From CBDDEC01 sp965226785 (lineage in GTDB: Bacteria; Chloroflexota; Dehalococcoidia; UBA2979): a stretch of DNA of 64,000 bases. The number at the start of each line of letters is the position of its first letter. Position 1 is the first letter of the stretch. Positions 43,197 through 52,038 of this stretch are shown here, one piece after another. The stretch lies in the NCBI GenBank assembly GCA_965226785.1, contig CBDDEC010000004.1:868001-932000 (forward strand), read 5' to 3'. The position numbers were made by a program, and so were the translations under genes. Below the pieces are notes generated by a model, which did no database searches, was not told the origin of the DNA, and worked only from the letters and a program-made list of their open reading frames with translations.

Positions 43197-43883
43197 ATGA
43201 CCGACACCTATCCCGTCACGCCGCGTGAGGTCACCGGCAAGAAGGTGCGCAAACTACGCCGCGACGGCATCGTGCCGGCGAACATCTACGGCCGCGGCGT
43301 CGAGTCGCTCGCAGTGCAGATCCCGTTCGCCGAGGCGCGCGTGATGCTCAACGAGCACGGCCGCAACACGCTGATCGAAGTCCTGGTCGGCGGCGAGGCG
43401 GAACCACGCTCCGTCATCGTCCGTGACCTGAAGCGTGAGCCTGTCTCGGGCTCGATCCAGCACATCGACTTCCTGCAGGTCGAGCTCTCGCGGAAGATCC
43501 AGGCGGACGTGCCGGTGCAACTGCTCGGCGAAGCGCCGGCGACCCAGACCTGGGACGGCATCCTGGTCCACGAGACCGACACCGTCACCATCGAGGCGCT
43601 CCCGAGCGACCTCCCGGACCACTTCGAGATCTCGGTGGAAGGCCTGATGGAGCTGGACGATCAGCTCATCGCAGGCGACCTCGTCATCCCCTCCGGCGTC
43701 GACCTCATCGCCGACGCGTCGACCGTGATCGCGCGCATTGCGCGGCCGCGGCTCGAGGTCGAAGAGGAAGAGGAAGAGTTGCTCGAGGGCGAAGAGCTAC
43801 CCGAGGGCGAAGAGGCTCCCGAGGGCGAAGAGGGCGCGGCGGCCGACGGTGCCGGCGACGAATCTGCCACCGACGAGAACTAA
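43197..43883 (+). CDS. rplY: 50S ribosomal protein L25/general stress protein Ctc
   Basis: This is the long (Ctc/TL5) form of L25, which binds 5S rRNA. From the ATG at 43197 it has 228 residues. The N-terminal L25 domain shows REVTGKKVRKLRRDGIVPAN, then IYGRGVESLAVQI, and the TL5 C-terminal beta domain begins VSGSIQHIDFLQVELSRK. Family lengths are about 190-220. The last 45 residues are a very acidic repeat tail (EGEELP, EGEEAP, EGEEG). An upstream start at 43095 would place the promoter inside the gene. Confidence 0.94.
   Translation: MTDTYPVTPREVTGKKVRKLRRDGIVPANIYGRGVESLAVQIPFAEARVMLNEHGRNTLIEVLVGGEAEPRSVIVRDLKREPVSGSIQHIDFLQVELSRKIQADVPVQLLGEAPATQTWDGILVHETDTVTIEALPSDLPDHFEISVEGLMELDDQLIAGDLVIPSGVDLIADASTVIARIARPRLEVEEEEEELLEGEELPEGEEAPEGEEGAAADGAGDESATDEN
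43785..43832 (+). repeat. 18-bp periodic repeat coding the L25 acidic tail
   Basis: GAGGGCGAAGAG recurs at 43785, 43803 and 43821, an exact 18-base period encoding a six-residue EGEE(L/A)P unit. The bases between copies vary. Confidence 0.85.
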
Positions 43884-43910
43884 CTCTCGTCCGGCCTGCA
43901 CGAGCCTGCC

Positions 43911-45017
43911 CTACGCGTCGAGCTGAATCACACCGATGTCGCTTGAGGCGGCGCTGCTGATCCCGGGCTGGACGTCGCTGCGGAGCTGTCCACATGCGGC
44001 CGCAATCTCCACGCCACGCTCGACACGAACAGTCGCGTTGATGCCCGCCCGCTGCAGCTCGCGCTGGAAGGCTCGCACGCGACCTCTCGTGGGACGGCGC
44101 AGGTCGGGCCCGGCCGTGGGGTTGTACGGGATCAGGTTGACGTGGGCGTTGATGCCACGGATGCGCCCCGCGAGCGCGCGCGCCTGCTCGGGCGAGTCGT
44201 TGACGTGGTCCAACAATGCATAGGCGAACGTGACACGACGCCCTCGACGCTCGATGTAATCGCGAGCGGCGTCGAGCAAGTCATCGATCGAGGTGCCGGC
44301 CGCTGTTGGGATCAGCCGCCGCCGCAGCTCGTCGTCAGGCGCATGCAGCGAGATCGCCAGGCCGATCTGCCATTCCTCGTCGGCCAGCCGCGAGATGGCG
44401 CGTGGCAATCCGACCGTGGAGACGGTGATGCCGCGCTGGCGCAGATCGAGCCCGCCTTCGTCGACGAGCCAGTGGATCGAGCGCAGCGTGGCGTCGAGGT
44501 TGGCGAGCGGCTCGCCCATGCCCATAAACACCACGTTCGTGACGCGCCGCTCGCGCGCGAAGTGGAGCACCTGGGCGACGATCTCGTGCGGTGTCAGGTT
44601 GCGGGTGAATCCCTGCAGGCCGGTCGCGCAGAACACGCAGCCCATCGCGCAGCCCACCTGGGTCGAGATGCAGACGGTCGTCCGTCCGCTCGCGGTTGCC
44701 TCGTCGGGGTCGTAATCCATCCGTACCGCCTCGACGGCGTCGCCACCGCCGAGGTCGAGCAGCACCTTCGTCGTTGCGCCGTCGTCGGTGGCCCGCTCGG
44801 CCAGTACCGGCAACGTGTCGAGGCGGTAGCGCTCTGCGAGCTGCGTCCGCAGCGCTTCCGGGAGGTTGGTCATCTCCTCGAAGCTCGCCGCGCCGTCCCG
44901 CAGCACCCAGCGCACCACCTGGCTCGCCCGGTAGGCGGGCTCGCCGAGTGCGACGATGTCGCGCTCGAGCTCCTCGAGACTGCGATCGAGCAGGGTTGTC
45001 GTGGGGGGCGCGGTCAT
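43911..45017 (-). CDS. rlmN: Dual-specificity RNA methyltransferase RlmN
   Basis: RlmN is a radical SAM enzyme that makes m2A2503 in 23S rRNA and m2A37 in some tRNAs. It has 368 residues. The cluster ligands lie in CAMGCVFC (Cys123, 127, 130), preceded by TTVCISTQVG. Other family motifs are NVVFMGMGEPLANLD, ITVSTVGLPRAISRLADEEW and FAYALLDHVNDSPEQAR. The methyl-accepting Cys is expected in VEIAAACGQL near the C-terminus. TATCCT ends 7 bases before the ATG, and there is no ribosome binding site, so the transcript looks leaderless. It is convergent with rplY. Confidence 0.95.
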   Translation of the reverse strand: MTAPPTTTLLDRSLEELERDIVALGEPAYRASQVVRWVLRDGAASFEEMTNLPEALRTQLAERYRLDTLPVLAERATDDGATTKVLLDLGGGDAVEAVRMDYDPDEATASGRTTVCISTQVGCAMGCVFCATGLQGFTRNLTPHEIVAQVLHFARERRVTNVVFMGMGEPLANLDATLRSIHWLVDEGGLDLRQRGITVSTVGLPRAISRLADEEWQIGLAISLHAPDDELRRRLIPTAAGTSIDDLLDAARDYIERRGRRVTFAYALLDHVNDSPEQARALAGRIRGINAHVNLIPYNPTAGPDLRRPTRGRVRAFQRELQRAGINATVRVERGVEIAAACGQLRSDVQPGISSAASSDIGVIQLDA

Positions 45018-45024
45018 GCGATCG

Positions 45025-45030
45025 AGGATA
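45025..45030 (-). promoter_or_regulatory. Leaderless -10 element of rlmN
   Basis: On the minus strand TATCCT is followed by 7 bases and the rlmN ATG at 45017. It lies within the short gap after the fmt stop. Confidence 0.5.
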
Positions 45031-45038
45031 GAGCGCGC

Positions 45039-46004
45039 TCAGCCCAGCCGCGCGCCGATGAAGTCGCGGTCGCCGTTCAGGAAGTCCTCCAGGTCCATCG
45101 GTCGCTTGCCCGGGCGCTGGATGCGCAGCAGTGCGAGCGCGCCCACGCCGCACGCGACCACGGCCCGCGCCTCCCGGCCAGCGAGCGGGGCCGGCAGCGC
45201 TGCGCGCCCGCCGTCGAGGACGGTGCCGGATGGCGCCCTCGGGTCGAGGTCCAACGGCCAGGCCTCGTGAACCGAGAGCGGCTCGTCGCCGTAGGTGGTG
45301 CTGGCCACCGGCCATGGCTGCAACGCGCGCACGCGCCGCGCCAGCGCTTCGGCGGGCTGCGACCAGTCGAGCACCCCGTCGGCCTTCTCCAGCCGTGGCG
45401 CGTATGTCGTGAGCGACTCGTCCTGCGGCTCCTCGACCGCTTCCCCGCGCAGCCACGCTGGCAGCGTCTCCGCGAGCAGCTCCGCGCCGAGGTCAGCGAG
45501 GCGAGTGGTCAGCGTCTCCGTGGTGTCGAGCGGCTCGATCTGCGTTGCGCGCGAGGCAACGATCGGCCCGGCGTCGACCTCGCGGACCACACGCATCAGC
45601 GTGACGCCGGCCTCCGCGTCGCCCTCGAGGATCGCCGCGGCGACCGGTGAAGCGCCGCGATGGCGCGGCAACAGCGAGGCGTGCACGTTCAGCAGCCCTC
45701 GAGGCAGGGCGTCGAGCAGGTGCTGGGGCAGGATGTGTCCGGATGCGGCGACGACGCCCGCCTCGACGCCTAGCGCTGCCAGCGTCTCGGTCGTGTCGCG
45801 ACGCACCCGCTGCGGTTGCAGGATCGGCGCCACTCCGCGCTCGACGGCCAGCTCCTTGACGGGCGTCTGCTGCGGCCGTCCGCTACGCCCGCGCGCACGG
45901 TCGGGCTGCGTGACGACCGCCGTCACCTCCACGCCCGGTAGGTCGAGGGTGGCGCGCAGCGAGGGCACGGCATAGTCCGGCGAGCCGAAGAAGGCGATGC
46001 GCAT
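45039..46004 (-). CDS. fmt: Methionyl-tRNA formyltransferase
   Basis: Fmt formylates initiator Met-tRNA using 10-formyl-THF. I start at the ATG at 46004, giving 321 residues and the canonical RIAFFGSPDYAVPSLRA. The catalytic region shows LLNVHASLLPRHRGASPVAA, where Asn and His are catalytic, then EVDAGPIVASRA. The C-terminal domain (after about residue 205) binds tRNA. TACGAT ends 6 bases before this ATG, supporting both the start and leaderless transcription. The longer open frame up to 46142 lies over the next gene and is unlikely. Its partner def is elsewhere in the window. Confidence 0.94.
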   Translation of the reverse strand: MRIAFFGSPDYAVPSLRATLDLPGVEVTAVVTQPDRARGRSGRPQQTPVKELAVERGVAPILQPQRVRRDTTETLAALGVEAGVVAASGHILPQHLLDALPRGLLNVHASLLPRHRGASPVAAAILEGDAEAGVTLMRVVREVDAGPIVASRATQIEPLDTTETLTTRLADLGAELLAETLPAWLRGEAVEEPQDESLTTYAPRLEKADGVLDWSQPAEALARRVRALQPWPVASTTYGDEPLSVHEAWPLDLDPRAPSGTVLDGGRAALPAPLAGREARAVVACGVGALALLRIQRPGKRPMDLEDFLNGDRDFIGARLG

Positions 46005-46010
46005 GCCTCG

Positions 46011-46016
46011 ATCGTA
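46011..46016 (-). promoter_or_regulatory. Leaderless -10 element of fmt
   Basis: On the minus strand TACGAT is followed by 6 bases and then the fmt ATG. Confidence 0.5.
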
Positions 46017-46041
46017 GCTGCCTTCGCGCCGCCAGCGAGGT

Positions 46042-47598
46042 TCAGCGATCGCTGAAGTGCCACTCGTGGATGCCGTTGAACCGACTCGCCGCCGCGAACA
46101 GCAGGCCCGGCGCCGGGGCCTCGAGGCTGGCCGGTCGCACATAGCTGCGCACCGGATAGAGCAGCACGAGGCTGGCCGCCTCGCGATCGAAGCGCGCGAC
46201 GAAGTCGTCGTAGAACTCGCGCCGCACGTTCACATCGAGGGTGCCCCGCGCCACCTCGAGCAGTGCATCGGCGATGGGGTCGGAGAACCCGGCGATGTTC
46301 TGGCCGTCGAGGCTCAACTGCGACGTGTGCCAGCCGCTGTACGGGTCGGGGTCGGCGGCGGGCTCCCACCCGAAGATCGCCAGGTCGAAGTCCCGAGGGC
46401 GCAGGCGCGCGGCGAGCAGCTCGGCGGCGGGCAGGGTCTCGATGTCGACCGTCACGCCCTGCGCACTCAGCTGCGCCGCGACCACCTCGGCGAGTGTTTC
46501 ACGGAACGGGTCGATGTTCGTGGCGAGGGTGAGGCGCAGCACTCGGCCGTCGCGCGCACGACGGCGCTCCTCGTCCAGCGGCCATCCGGCGTCGAGCCAC
46601 ATCGCCTCCAGCGCACCCGCGCCCGGAGATGGCGAAGCGTCGCGCTCCGTTGCGGCCCACGAGGCGGGGACGAACACGCTTGCGCCCGGCAGTCCGCGGT
46701 CGCCGACGGCCAGCAGCTGGAGTTGGTCGCGGTCAATCGACGCCAGCACCGCACGCCGCAGTGCCGCGTCGTCGAGGGGCGATGTGGCGTTGTTCAGATA
46801 GAGGATGGTGAACGCGTTTCGCGTGAGCGGCGTCGCGACCATCGCCGATCCATCGACAGCGGCCACCCTGCCGGCCGTCTCGCTCAGCAAGGCACCGTCG
46901 ATCTCGCCGGCGTCGAGCGCGCGCGTGAGCGAGCCCTCGTCGTCAAAGAAGCGCAGCGTCAGGCGCGAGAGGCGCGGTGAGCCCTTGTGGTACGACGTGT
47001 TGCGCTCGAGGATCGCCTCGGCGGTCGTGACCTCGACGAGGCGGTAGGGACCGGTGCCGACGATGCTCTCGACGGCGTGCTCCGGGCGGATGCCTACCAC
47101 CAGTCGAGTCAGGAAGCCGGCCGACGGCTCGTCGAGGTGCAGGACGAGCGTGCGCTCGTCCACGCGCAGCAGTAGCACGTCGGACCACTGCGCGGCGAGC
47201 CTCGCCGAGCCGGCGAACGAGGGGTCCTGTATCGCCTCGAGGGTCGCCACGACGTCGGTCATTGTGACTGGTTGCCCGTCGTGCCACGTGAGGCCGTCGC
47301 GAAGGACGACCGTGTAGGTGCGCCCGTCCGGGGTGACATCCCAACGCTCTGCGAGGTCGAGCTGGGGGAGACCGTCAGGTCCGAGGCGCATCAGACCGTT
47401 GAACACGAGCGCCGCCAGATCGCGCTCGACGCCGGTCTGCGCGAGGAGCGGGTCGACCATCCTCGGTCGTCCGACGATGCCCTCGACATACTCGCTCGTG
47501 CTCCCGCTGCTTCGCCCGACCGCGAGTGCTGTGGCCAGCACCGCGGTCAACCCGAGCGCGAGCGCTGCGAGGTAGGCGGCGCGCGCCAGCGAGGTCAC
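46042..47598 (-). CDS. Family 5 extracellular solute-binding protein (peptide/nickel class)
   Basis: From the GTG at 47598 (CGAGG upstream) it has 518 residues. A hydrophobic N-terminal anchor (AAYLAALALGLTAVLATALAVG) has no lipobox Cys. The family pattern is clear: MVDPLLAQTGVERDLAALVF, then RTYTVVLRDGLTWHDGQPVT, and near the end GWEPAADPDPYSGWHTSQL. It lies after secG on the same strand and has no permease or ATPase genes beside it. It may serve the transporter at 21-25 kb or another system. The longer open frame upstream runs into secG. Confidence 0.85.
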   Translation of the reverse strand: MTSLARAAYLAALALGLTAVLATALAVGRSSGSTSEYVEGIVGRPRMVDPLLAQTGVERDLAALVFNGLMRLGPDGLPQLDLAERWDVTPDGRTYTVVLRDGLTWHDGQPVTMTDVVATLEAIQDPSFAGSARLAAQWSDVLLLRVDERTLVLHLDEPSAGFLTRLVVGIRPEHAVESIVGTGPYRLVEVTTAEAILERNTSYHKGSPRLSRLTLRFFDDEGSLTRALDAGEIDGALLSETAGRVAAVDGSAMVATPLTRNAFTILYLNNATSPLDDAALRRAVLASIDRDQLQLLAVGDRGLPGASVFVPASWAATERDASPSPGAGALEAMWLDAGWPLDEERRRARDGRVLRLTLATNIDPFRETLAEVVAAQLSAQGVTVDIETLPAAELLAARLRPRDFDLAIFGWEPAADPDPYSGWHTSQLSLDGQNIAGFSDPIADALLEVARGTLDVNVRREFYDDFVARFDREAASLVLLYPVRSYVRPASLEAPAPGLLFAAASRFNGIHEWHFSDR

Positions 47599-47638
47599 GC
47601 GGGAACCTCGAGCGGTGTTGTGGCGTGGAGTGCTGGCG

Positions 47639-47863
47639 TTAGGACGCGGCCACGGACCAGGCGGACATGCCGATGAACACCGCGACGACGACAATCGTCA
47701 GTCGGTGCATCGATCGTTGCAGACCGCGCTTCGTGCGGAACTGAGCGTCCTGACCGCCCAGGGCGGCGCCAAACCCGGTGCCACGCACCTGCAGCAACAC
47801 GAGCACGATCAAGAGGACCGAGACGAGGATCTGCGCCAGGCTGAGGAAGTCGCGGAGTTCCAT
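47639..47863 (-). CDS. secG: Preprotein translocase subunit SecG
   Basis: SecG is the small accessory subunit of SecYEG. It has 74 residues with two membrane spans, at about residues 8-26 (LAQILVSVLLIVLVLLQVRG) and 52-71. The cytoplasmic loop has GFGAALGGQDAQFRTKRG, the conserved SecG core. Length and topology are typical. It sits between yvcK and the solute-binding protein gene, all on the minus strand, with gaps of about 40-45 bases. Confidence 0.92.
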   Translation of the reverse strand: MELRDFLSLAQILVSVLLIVLVLLQVRGTGFGAALGGQDAQFRTKRGLQRSMHRLTIVVVAVFIGMSAWSVAAS

Positions 47864-47908
47864 GGTGATCCGAGGCTATGGTGCGCTGGATTCTTGGGCA
47901 AGCGCCCA

Positions 47909-49228
47909 CTAGCTGATCGTCGCGGCCTCGGCGGTCACCCGCAGATCGCGCTCGTAGTAGAGGCGCATTACGGCGCTCGCCAGCCGCTCTGAGTCGTGAC
48001 GGTAGCGCTGCTCCGGGTCGACCACGTCGGCCAGCGCGAGCCGCGCGCCGAAGTAGTTCGCATCGCCGGGTGCGGAGACCGGGTCAGACTGCCACTCGTC
48101 CGGCAGCGGATCCGCGGGCAGGTTGGAGTTCGCCAGCACCACGTCGATCAGCCTCGGTGAGTCGAGGTGGCGATGGATCGCCGCGAGGTGGTCCGCGGCG
48201 TCGTAGCCGTCCGTCTCACCAGCCTGGGTCGCCACGTTGCTGATCAGCACCTTGTGCGCCTGCGTCTCGACGAGCGCCTCGCCGATCTGCTGGACGAGCA
48301 GGTTCGGCAGGATCGACGTGTAGAGGCTGCCCGGTCCAATGATCACGAAGTCCGCCTCGAGGATCGCGCGCACCGCCTGCGGATGCGCCCGCACGTCCGG
48401 CGGTTCGATGAACACCATCTCCGGTTGCGAGCCGGCAGTCGCGATGCGGGACTCGCCGCGAATCGTCTCGCCGTTGCGCAGCTTCGCGCCCAGCGTCACG
48501 TCCTCCAGAGAAGCGGGGACGATGCGACCCCGCACGGCGAGCACGCGTGAGGTGGCAGCGATCGCCTCCTCCATGTTGCCGGTGACTTCGGCCATCGCGG
48601 TGATGAAGAGGTTGCCGAAGGAGTGCCCGGCGATGCCCTCGCCGGCGCGTTCATCGAAGCGGTACTGGAACAGGTCCGTCACCAGGGGTTCCGCATCGGC
48701 CAGCGCGGCGATGCAGTTGCGCAGGTCGCCCGGCGGGATGACCTGGAGGTCGCGACGCAGGCGTCCGCTCGATCCCCCGTCGTCGGCGACGGTCACGATC
48801 GCCGTCAGGTTCGCGCTGTAGCGCTTGAGGCCACGCAGCAGCATCGAGAGGCCGGTGCCACCGCCGATGGCGACGATTCGGGGGCCGCGCTCCTGGGTGC
48901 GACGCTGGTAAACGCGCTCGAAGATGTCGTCCTCGTCCGACTGCGACGCCGGCAACAACGCCGAGGCCAGCGAGCGGTTCAGCCGCCAGCCGGCGAACGC
49001 GGCGAGCCCGCCAGCGATGCCGACGAAGAGCACGCCGCGGATCCATTGCGGGATGAACTGGAGGGTGATCCAGTAGGCAGAGTCGGGGAACGTGTAGGCG
49101 ACGTAGAGCTCCCGCAAGAGGTACGCAAAGCCGAGGCCCATGATCGTGACGGCGACCACCAGCAGCGCTAACCAGCGCTTGATGTGGAGCCCGAAGTACA
49201 GCCACTTAGTGAAGTTCTGGCGGCTCAC
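47909..49228 (-). CDS. yvcK: YvcK/GlmR family protein with N-terminal membrane anchor
   Basis: YvcK (GlmR) binds UDP-GlcNAc and modulates carbon flow to the cell wall; the CofD-like fold explains frequent misnaming. It has 439 residues. Two membrane spans (about 18-38 and 62-80) precede the domain, a version common in some lineages. The core starts RIVAIGGGTGLSMLLRGLKR (GGGTG at 122-126), then IVTVADDGGSSGRLRRDL, and later FVIIGPGSLYTSILPNLLV. The GTG start has a weak ribosome binding site. A promoter with TTGACG and TTTACT lies about 40 bases upstream. Confidence 0.93.
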   Translation of the reverse strand: MSRQNFTKWLYFGLHIKRWLALLVVAVTIMGLGFAYLLRELYVAYTFPDSAYWITLQFIPQWIRGVLFVGIAGGLAAFAGWRLNRSLASALLPASQSDEDDIFERVYQRRTQERGPRIVAIGGGTGLSMLLRGLKRYSANLTAIVTVADDGGSSGRLRRDLQVIPPGDLRNCIAALADAEPLVTDLFQYRFDERAGEGIAGHSFGNLFITAMAEVTGNMEEAIAATSRVLAVRGRIVPASLEDVTLGAKLRNGETIRGESRIATAGSQPEMVFIEPPDVRAHPQAVRAILEADFVIIGPGSLYTSILPNLLVQQIGEALVETQAHKVLISNVATQAGETDGYDAADHLAAIHRHLDSPRLIDVVLANSNLPADPLPDEWQSDPVSAPGDANYFGARLALADVVDPEQRYRHDSERLASAVMRLYYERDLRVTAEAATIS

Positions 49229-49263
49229 GTCTGAATGCGCTCTTCTCCACCCGCCGTGTGCCC

Positions 49264-49292
49264 AGTAAAGAGCCCGGCGGGAGCATCGTCAA
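49264..49292 (-). promoter_or_regulatory. Predicted promoter of yvcK-secG
   Basis: On the minus strand TTGACG (49292-49287) and TTTACT (49269-49264) are separated by 17 bases. It sits in the 107-base gap between gatB and yvcK. Confidence 0.5.
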
Positions 49293-49335
49293 CAACGAAG
49301 ACCCATCGACCAGCTATCGCCTCCTTGCCCAACGT

Positions 49336-50817
49336 CTACGAAGCACCGTCGAGGAGCCGCTGCAGCAGCTCCGCCGTGGCGTTCGGGTCGGCCTGTCCGC
49401 GCGTCTCGCGCATGACCTGTCCGACCAGGAACTTGATCGCGGACTCCTTCCCGCCGCGGTAGTCCTCGGCCGCTTTCGGGTTCGCCTCGATCACGCCTGA
49501 CGCGACCGCTTCGATGGCGTCTTCGTCGGTCACCTTGCCGAGGCCGCGCTCCGCGACGATCGCCGAGGGCATCGCGCCGTCCGCGAAGGCTGCGTCGAGC
49601 ACCGCCTTCGCCGAGCTGGCGGTGATCTCGCCATCCTCGACGAGGGTCACGAGCTCCGCGATGTGCGCGGGCGTGAGCTTCGAGTCGCTCAGCTCAGCGT
49701 CGGTGGCTATGCCGTGGAGCAGGCGCGTCACGTCACCCATGAACCAGTGGGCGATCGTCCGTGCGCGTTCGACCCCGGCGAGGTCGACCGTCGCCTCGTA
49801 GTCATCGGCGCGTGCGCGTGATTCGGTAAGCAGCATCGCTTCGTCGCGCGTCAGGCCGAGGTCGGCCTCGAGGCGAGCGCGGCGGGCGTCGGGCAGTTCC
49901 GGCAGCTGCGTCCAGATCTCCTCGACAATGTCCGGGGTGACGAGCAGTGGCGGCAGGTCAGGCTCTGGGAAGTAGCGATAATCGCTCGCCTCCTCCTTGG
50001 AGCGTTGCGAGACCGTCTCTCCCGTCGCGTCGATGTAGCCGCGGGTCTCTTGCACGATGCGATCGCCGGCGTCGAGGCGGCCCGCCTGACGCTCGATCTC
50101 GAACTCGATGGCGCGCTGGACCGCGCGGAACGAGTTCATGTTCTTCACCTCGACCTTGGCGCCCAGCTCGGTCGCGCCGGCGGGCCGCAGCGAGACGTTC
50201 GCGTCGCAACGGAACGAACCCTTCTCCATGTCCGCGTCCGAGACGCCGATGTAGCGCAGGATCTGCCGCAACTTGCGCAGGAACGCCGTGGCCTGACCGG
50301 CGGAGTGCATGTCCGGCTCGGTCACCAGCTCCATCAGCGGCACGCCGGCGCGGTTGACGTCCATCAAGGAGTACCCGCCGTCGCTACCACCGTCGTCGCG
50401 GTGTAGCAGGCGCGCCGTGTCCTCCTCGAGGTGGATGCGCTCGATGTGCACGTACGAGGACTCGCCATCGATCTCGACGTCTAGTCCGCCGCCGACGCAG
50501 AGGGGCTGGTCGTACTGCGAGATCTGGTAGCCCTTCATCAGGTCGGGATAAGGGTAGTTCTTACGGTCGAACTTTGACTGTTCGGGGATCGTGCAGCCCA
50601 TCGCCAGGCCCGCCAGGATGGTGTACGCCACGGCCTGTTCGTTGATTACCGGCAGCACACCGGGCATGCCCAGGCAGACCGGGCAGACGCGAGTGTTTGG
50701 CTCGGCGGCGAAGTAGTCGCGGTCGCAGCTGCAGAACATCTTCGAGTGCGTCTTGAGCTGAACGTGGACCTCGCAGCCAATCACGGTCTCGTAACGGCTG
50801 GCAACGTCGGTGGTCAC
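49336..50817 (-). CDS. gatB: Aspartyl/glutamyl-tRNA(Asn/Gln) amidotransferase subunit B
   Basis: GatB is the kinase/transamidase subunit that, with GatA and GatC, converts Glu-tRNA(Gln) or Asp-tRNA(Asn) to the amidated form. I start at the GTG at 50817 (493 residues), giving TTDVASRYETVIGCEVHVQL. Core motifs are CPVCLGMPGVLPVIN, YPYPDLMKGYQISQYD and DVNRAGVPLMELVTEPDM. The C-terminal YqeY-like domain starts near residue 345. Zinc-binding Cys (CSCDRD, CPVC) are present. gatA and gatC are not in the window. It implies that the indirect amidation route is used. Confidence 0.96.
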   Translation of the reverse strand: MTTDVASRYETVIGCEVHVQLKTHSKMFCSCDRDYFAAEPNTRVCPVCLGMPGVLPVINEQAVAYTILAGLAMGCTIPEQSKFDRKNYPYPDLMKGYQISQYDQPLCVGGGLDVEIDGESSYVHIERIHLEEDTARLLHRDDGGSDGGYSLMDVNRAGVPLMELVTEPDMHSAGQATAFLRKLRQILRYIGVSDADMEKGSFRCDANVSLRPAGATELGAKVEVKNMNSFRAVQRAIEFEIERQAGRLDAGDRIVQETRGYIDATGETVSQRSKEEASDYRYFPEPDLPPLLVTPDIVEEIWTQLPELPDARRARLEADLGLTRDEAMLLTESRARADDYEATVDLAGVERARTIAHWFMGDVTRLLHGIATDAELSDSKLTPAHIAELVTLVEDGEITASSAKAVLDAAFADGAMPSAIVAERGLGKVTDEDAIEAVASGVIEANPKAAEDYRGGKESAIKFLVGQVMRETRGQADPNATAELLQRLLDGAS

Positions 50818-50909
50818 ACGTGGGCTCCGGCTCGCCGATCGTCGAGGATGGAAGGCCAGTGTACGGCTCGCTCTGCCTGCGATCAGGCGACGCTCACCCC
50901 CGTCGTGCC

Positions 50910-50915
50910 TAGAAT
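50910..50915 (+). promoter_or_regulatory. Leaderless -10 element of the DUF402 gene
   Basis: TAGAAT is followed by 6 bases and then the ATG at 50922. No ribosome binding site fits in the gap. Confidence 0.55.
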
Positions 50916-50921
50916 CGCCGC

Positions 50922-51419
50922 ATGGCCGGCGAACGCATCCAGATCGCTTCGACCAAGTACGACGGGTCGCTGCACTACGAGTACGGCGCCACGCTCGAGC
51001 ACGTCGAGGACGGTCTGGTGCGCTGTACCGTGCTCCGCGGTGAGCCATGGGTCGGCTACCGGGGCGAGGGACAGATCCAGGGCACGTTCACCGTGCTGTT
51101 CTTCTCCGATCGCTGGTTCAACGTCTTCCACAACCACACACCGGCCGGCAATCGCGGCATCCTCAGCTACGCCAACGTCGCCACGCCCGCCACCTTCGAC
51201 GGCGACGTCGTGCGCTGGACCGACCTCGACGTCGACATCGTCGTCTCTGAACGCCTCGGGGTGACGGTGGACGACGACGATGAGTTCGAGGAGCACCAGA
51301 CCCGCTTCGGCTATCCGGCCGATCTGATCGACCGCGTGTTGCAGACGCGAGCCGAACTGCTGACGCTCGCGGAGGCCTTCGAATACCCCCTTGATCGCGC
51401 GTCCCACGTGCCCGACTGA
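50922..51419 (+). CDS. DUF402 family protein (predicted nucleoside diphosphate phosphohydrolase-like)
   Basis: The 165-residue product fits DUF402. Visible features are DRWFNVFHNHTPAGNRGILS, then YANVATPATFDGD and the metal-binding acidic run WTDLDVDIVVSE with a later DDDEFEEH. Gram-positive relatives hydrolyse nucleoside di- and triphosphates, but the specific activity here is inferred. It overlaps the GNAT gene by one base (TGATG). The transcript appears leaderless. Confidence 0.82.
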   Translation: MAGERIQIASTKYDGSLHYEYGATLEHVEDGLVRCTVLRGEPWVGYRGEGQIQGTFTVLFFSDRWFNVFHNHTPAGNRGILSYANVATPATFDGDVVRWTDLDVDIVVSERLGVTVDDDDEFEEHQTRFGYPADLIDRVLQTRAELLTLAEAFEYPLDRASHVPD

Positions 51420-51988
51420 TGCCCGACGTGCTGCGCCAGCACGATGCGCGCCTCGAGGACGGCGACCTCGTGTTGCGGCCGCTCACCGAGGACGATTGGG
51501 ACGCCATCGCTCGGTGGGCGCTGGACTCGGAGGTGCTGTTCCTCGCCGAACTCGAAGCTGCGGCTGAGCCGAGCCTCGAGGAGGTGCAGGCCGTGGCGCG
51601 GGCCGCCTCCGAGGTCGGGCGTTGCTGGATGATCGAGCTCGGAGGCGAGCCCGTCGGCGATGTACGGGTGACGCCTGTCGACGCCGCGCGCGTCCTCGAG
51701 GCGCGGCCCGGCGAGGTGATGTGGCGACTCGAGGTGACGCTGCCAGTCGAGCGCTGGGGGCAGCAGATCGGGCGTCGGGCGGCGCGACTTGTCTGCGCTC
51801 ACGCGTTCGAGGCGCTGGGGGCCGACAGCGTCTGGGCGCACCTCGGCGACCACAACGCACGCGCGCTGAGGATGCTCTACCACCTCGGCTTCGCTGATGC
51901 CGGGATGCGACATCAGCCCCCGGGGCGCAAGGCGTTTCGCGCGTACGACCTGGCGTTGGAGCGGGCGCGCTGGGAGCGGAAGCGATAG
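51419..51988 (+). CDS. GNAT family N-acetyltransferase
   Basis: The 189-residue protein has the GNAT (RimJ/RimL-like) fold. It opens with a typical LEDGDLVLRPLTEDDWDAIARW, then VGDVRVTPVD and WRLEVTLPVERWGQQIGRRA, the acetyl-CoA-binding Q/R-x-x-G-x-G/A region. Near the C-terminus NARALRMLYHLGFADAGM is the usual final helix and strand. It is coupled to the DUF402 gene by TGATG. The acceptor substrate is unknown. Confidence 0.88.
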   Translation: MPDVLRQHDARLEDGDLVLRPLTEDDWDAIARWALDSEVLFLAELEAAAEPSLEEVQAVARAASEVGRCWMIELGGEPVGDVRVTPVDAARVLEARPGEVMWRLEVTLPVERWGQQIGRRAARLVCAHAFEALGADSVWAHLGDHNARALRMLYHLGFADAGMRHQPPGRKAFRAYDLALERARWERKR

Positions 51989-52038
51989 CCTCGACGGTCG
52001 CGCGTAGACTCATCGCGACCCCAACGGGAGGTGCGATC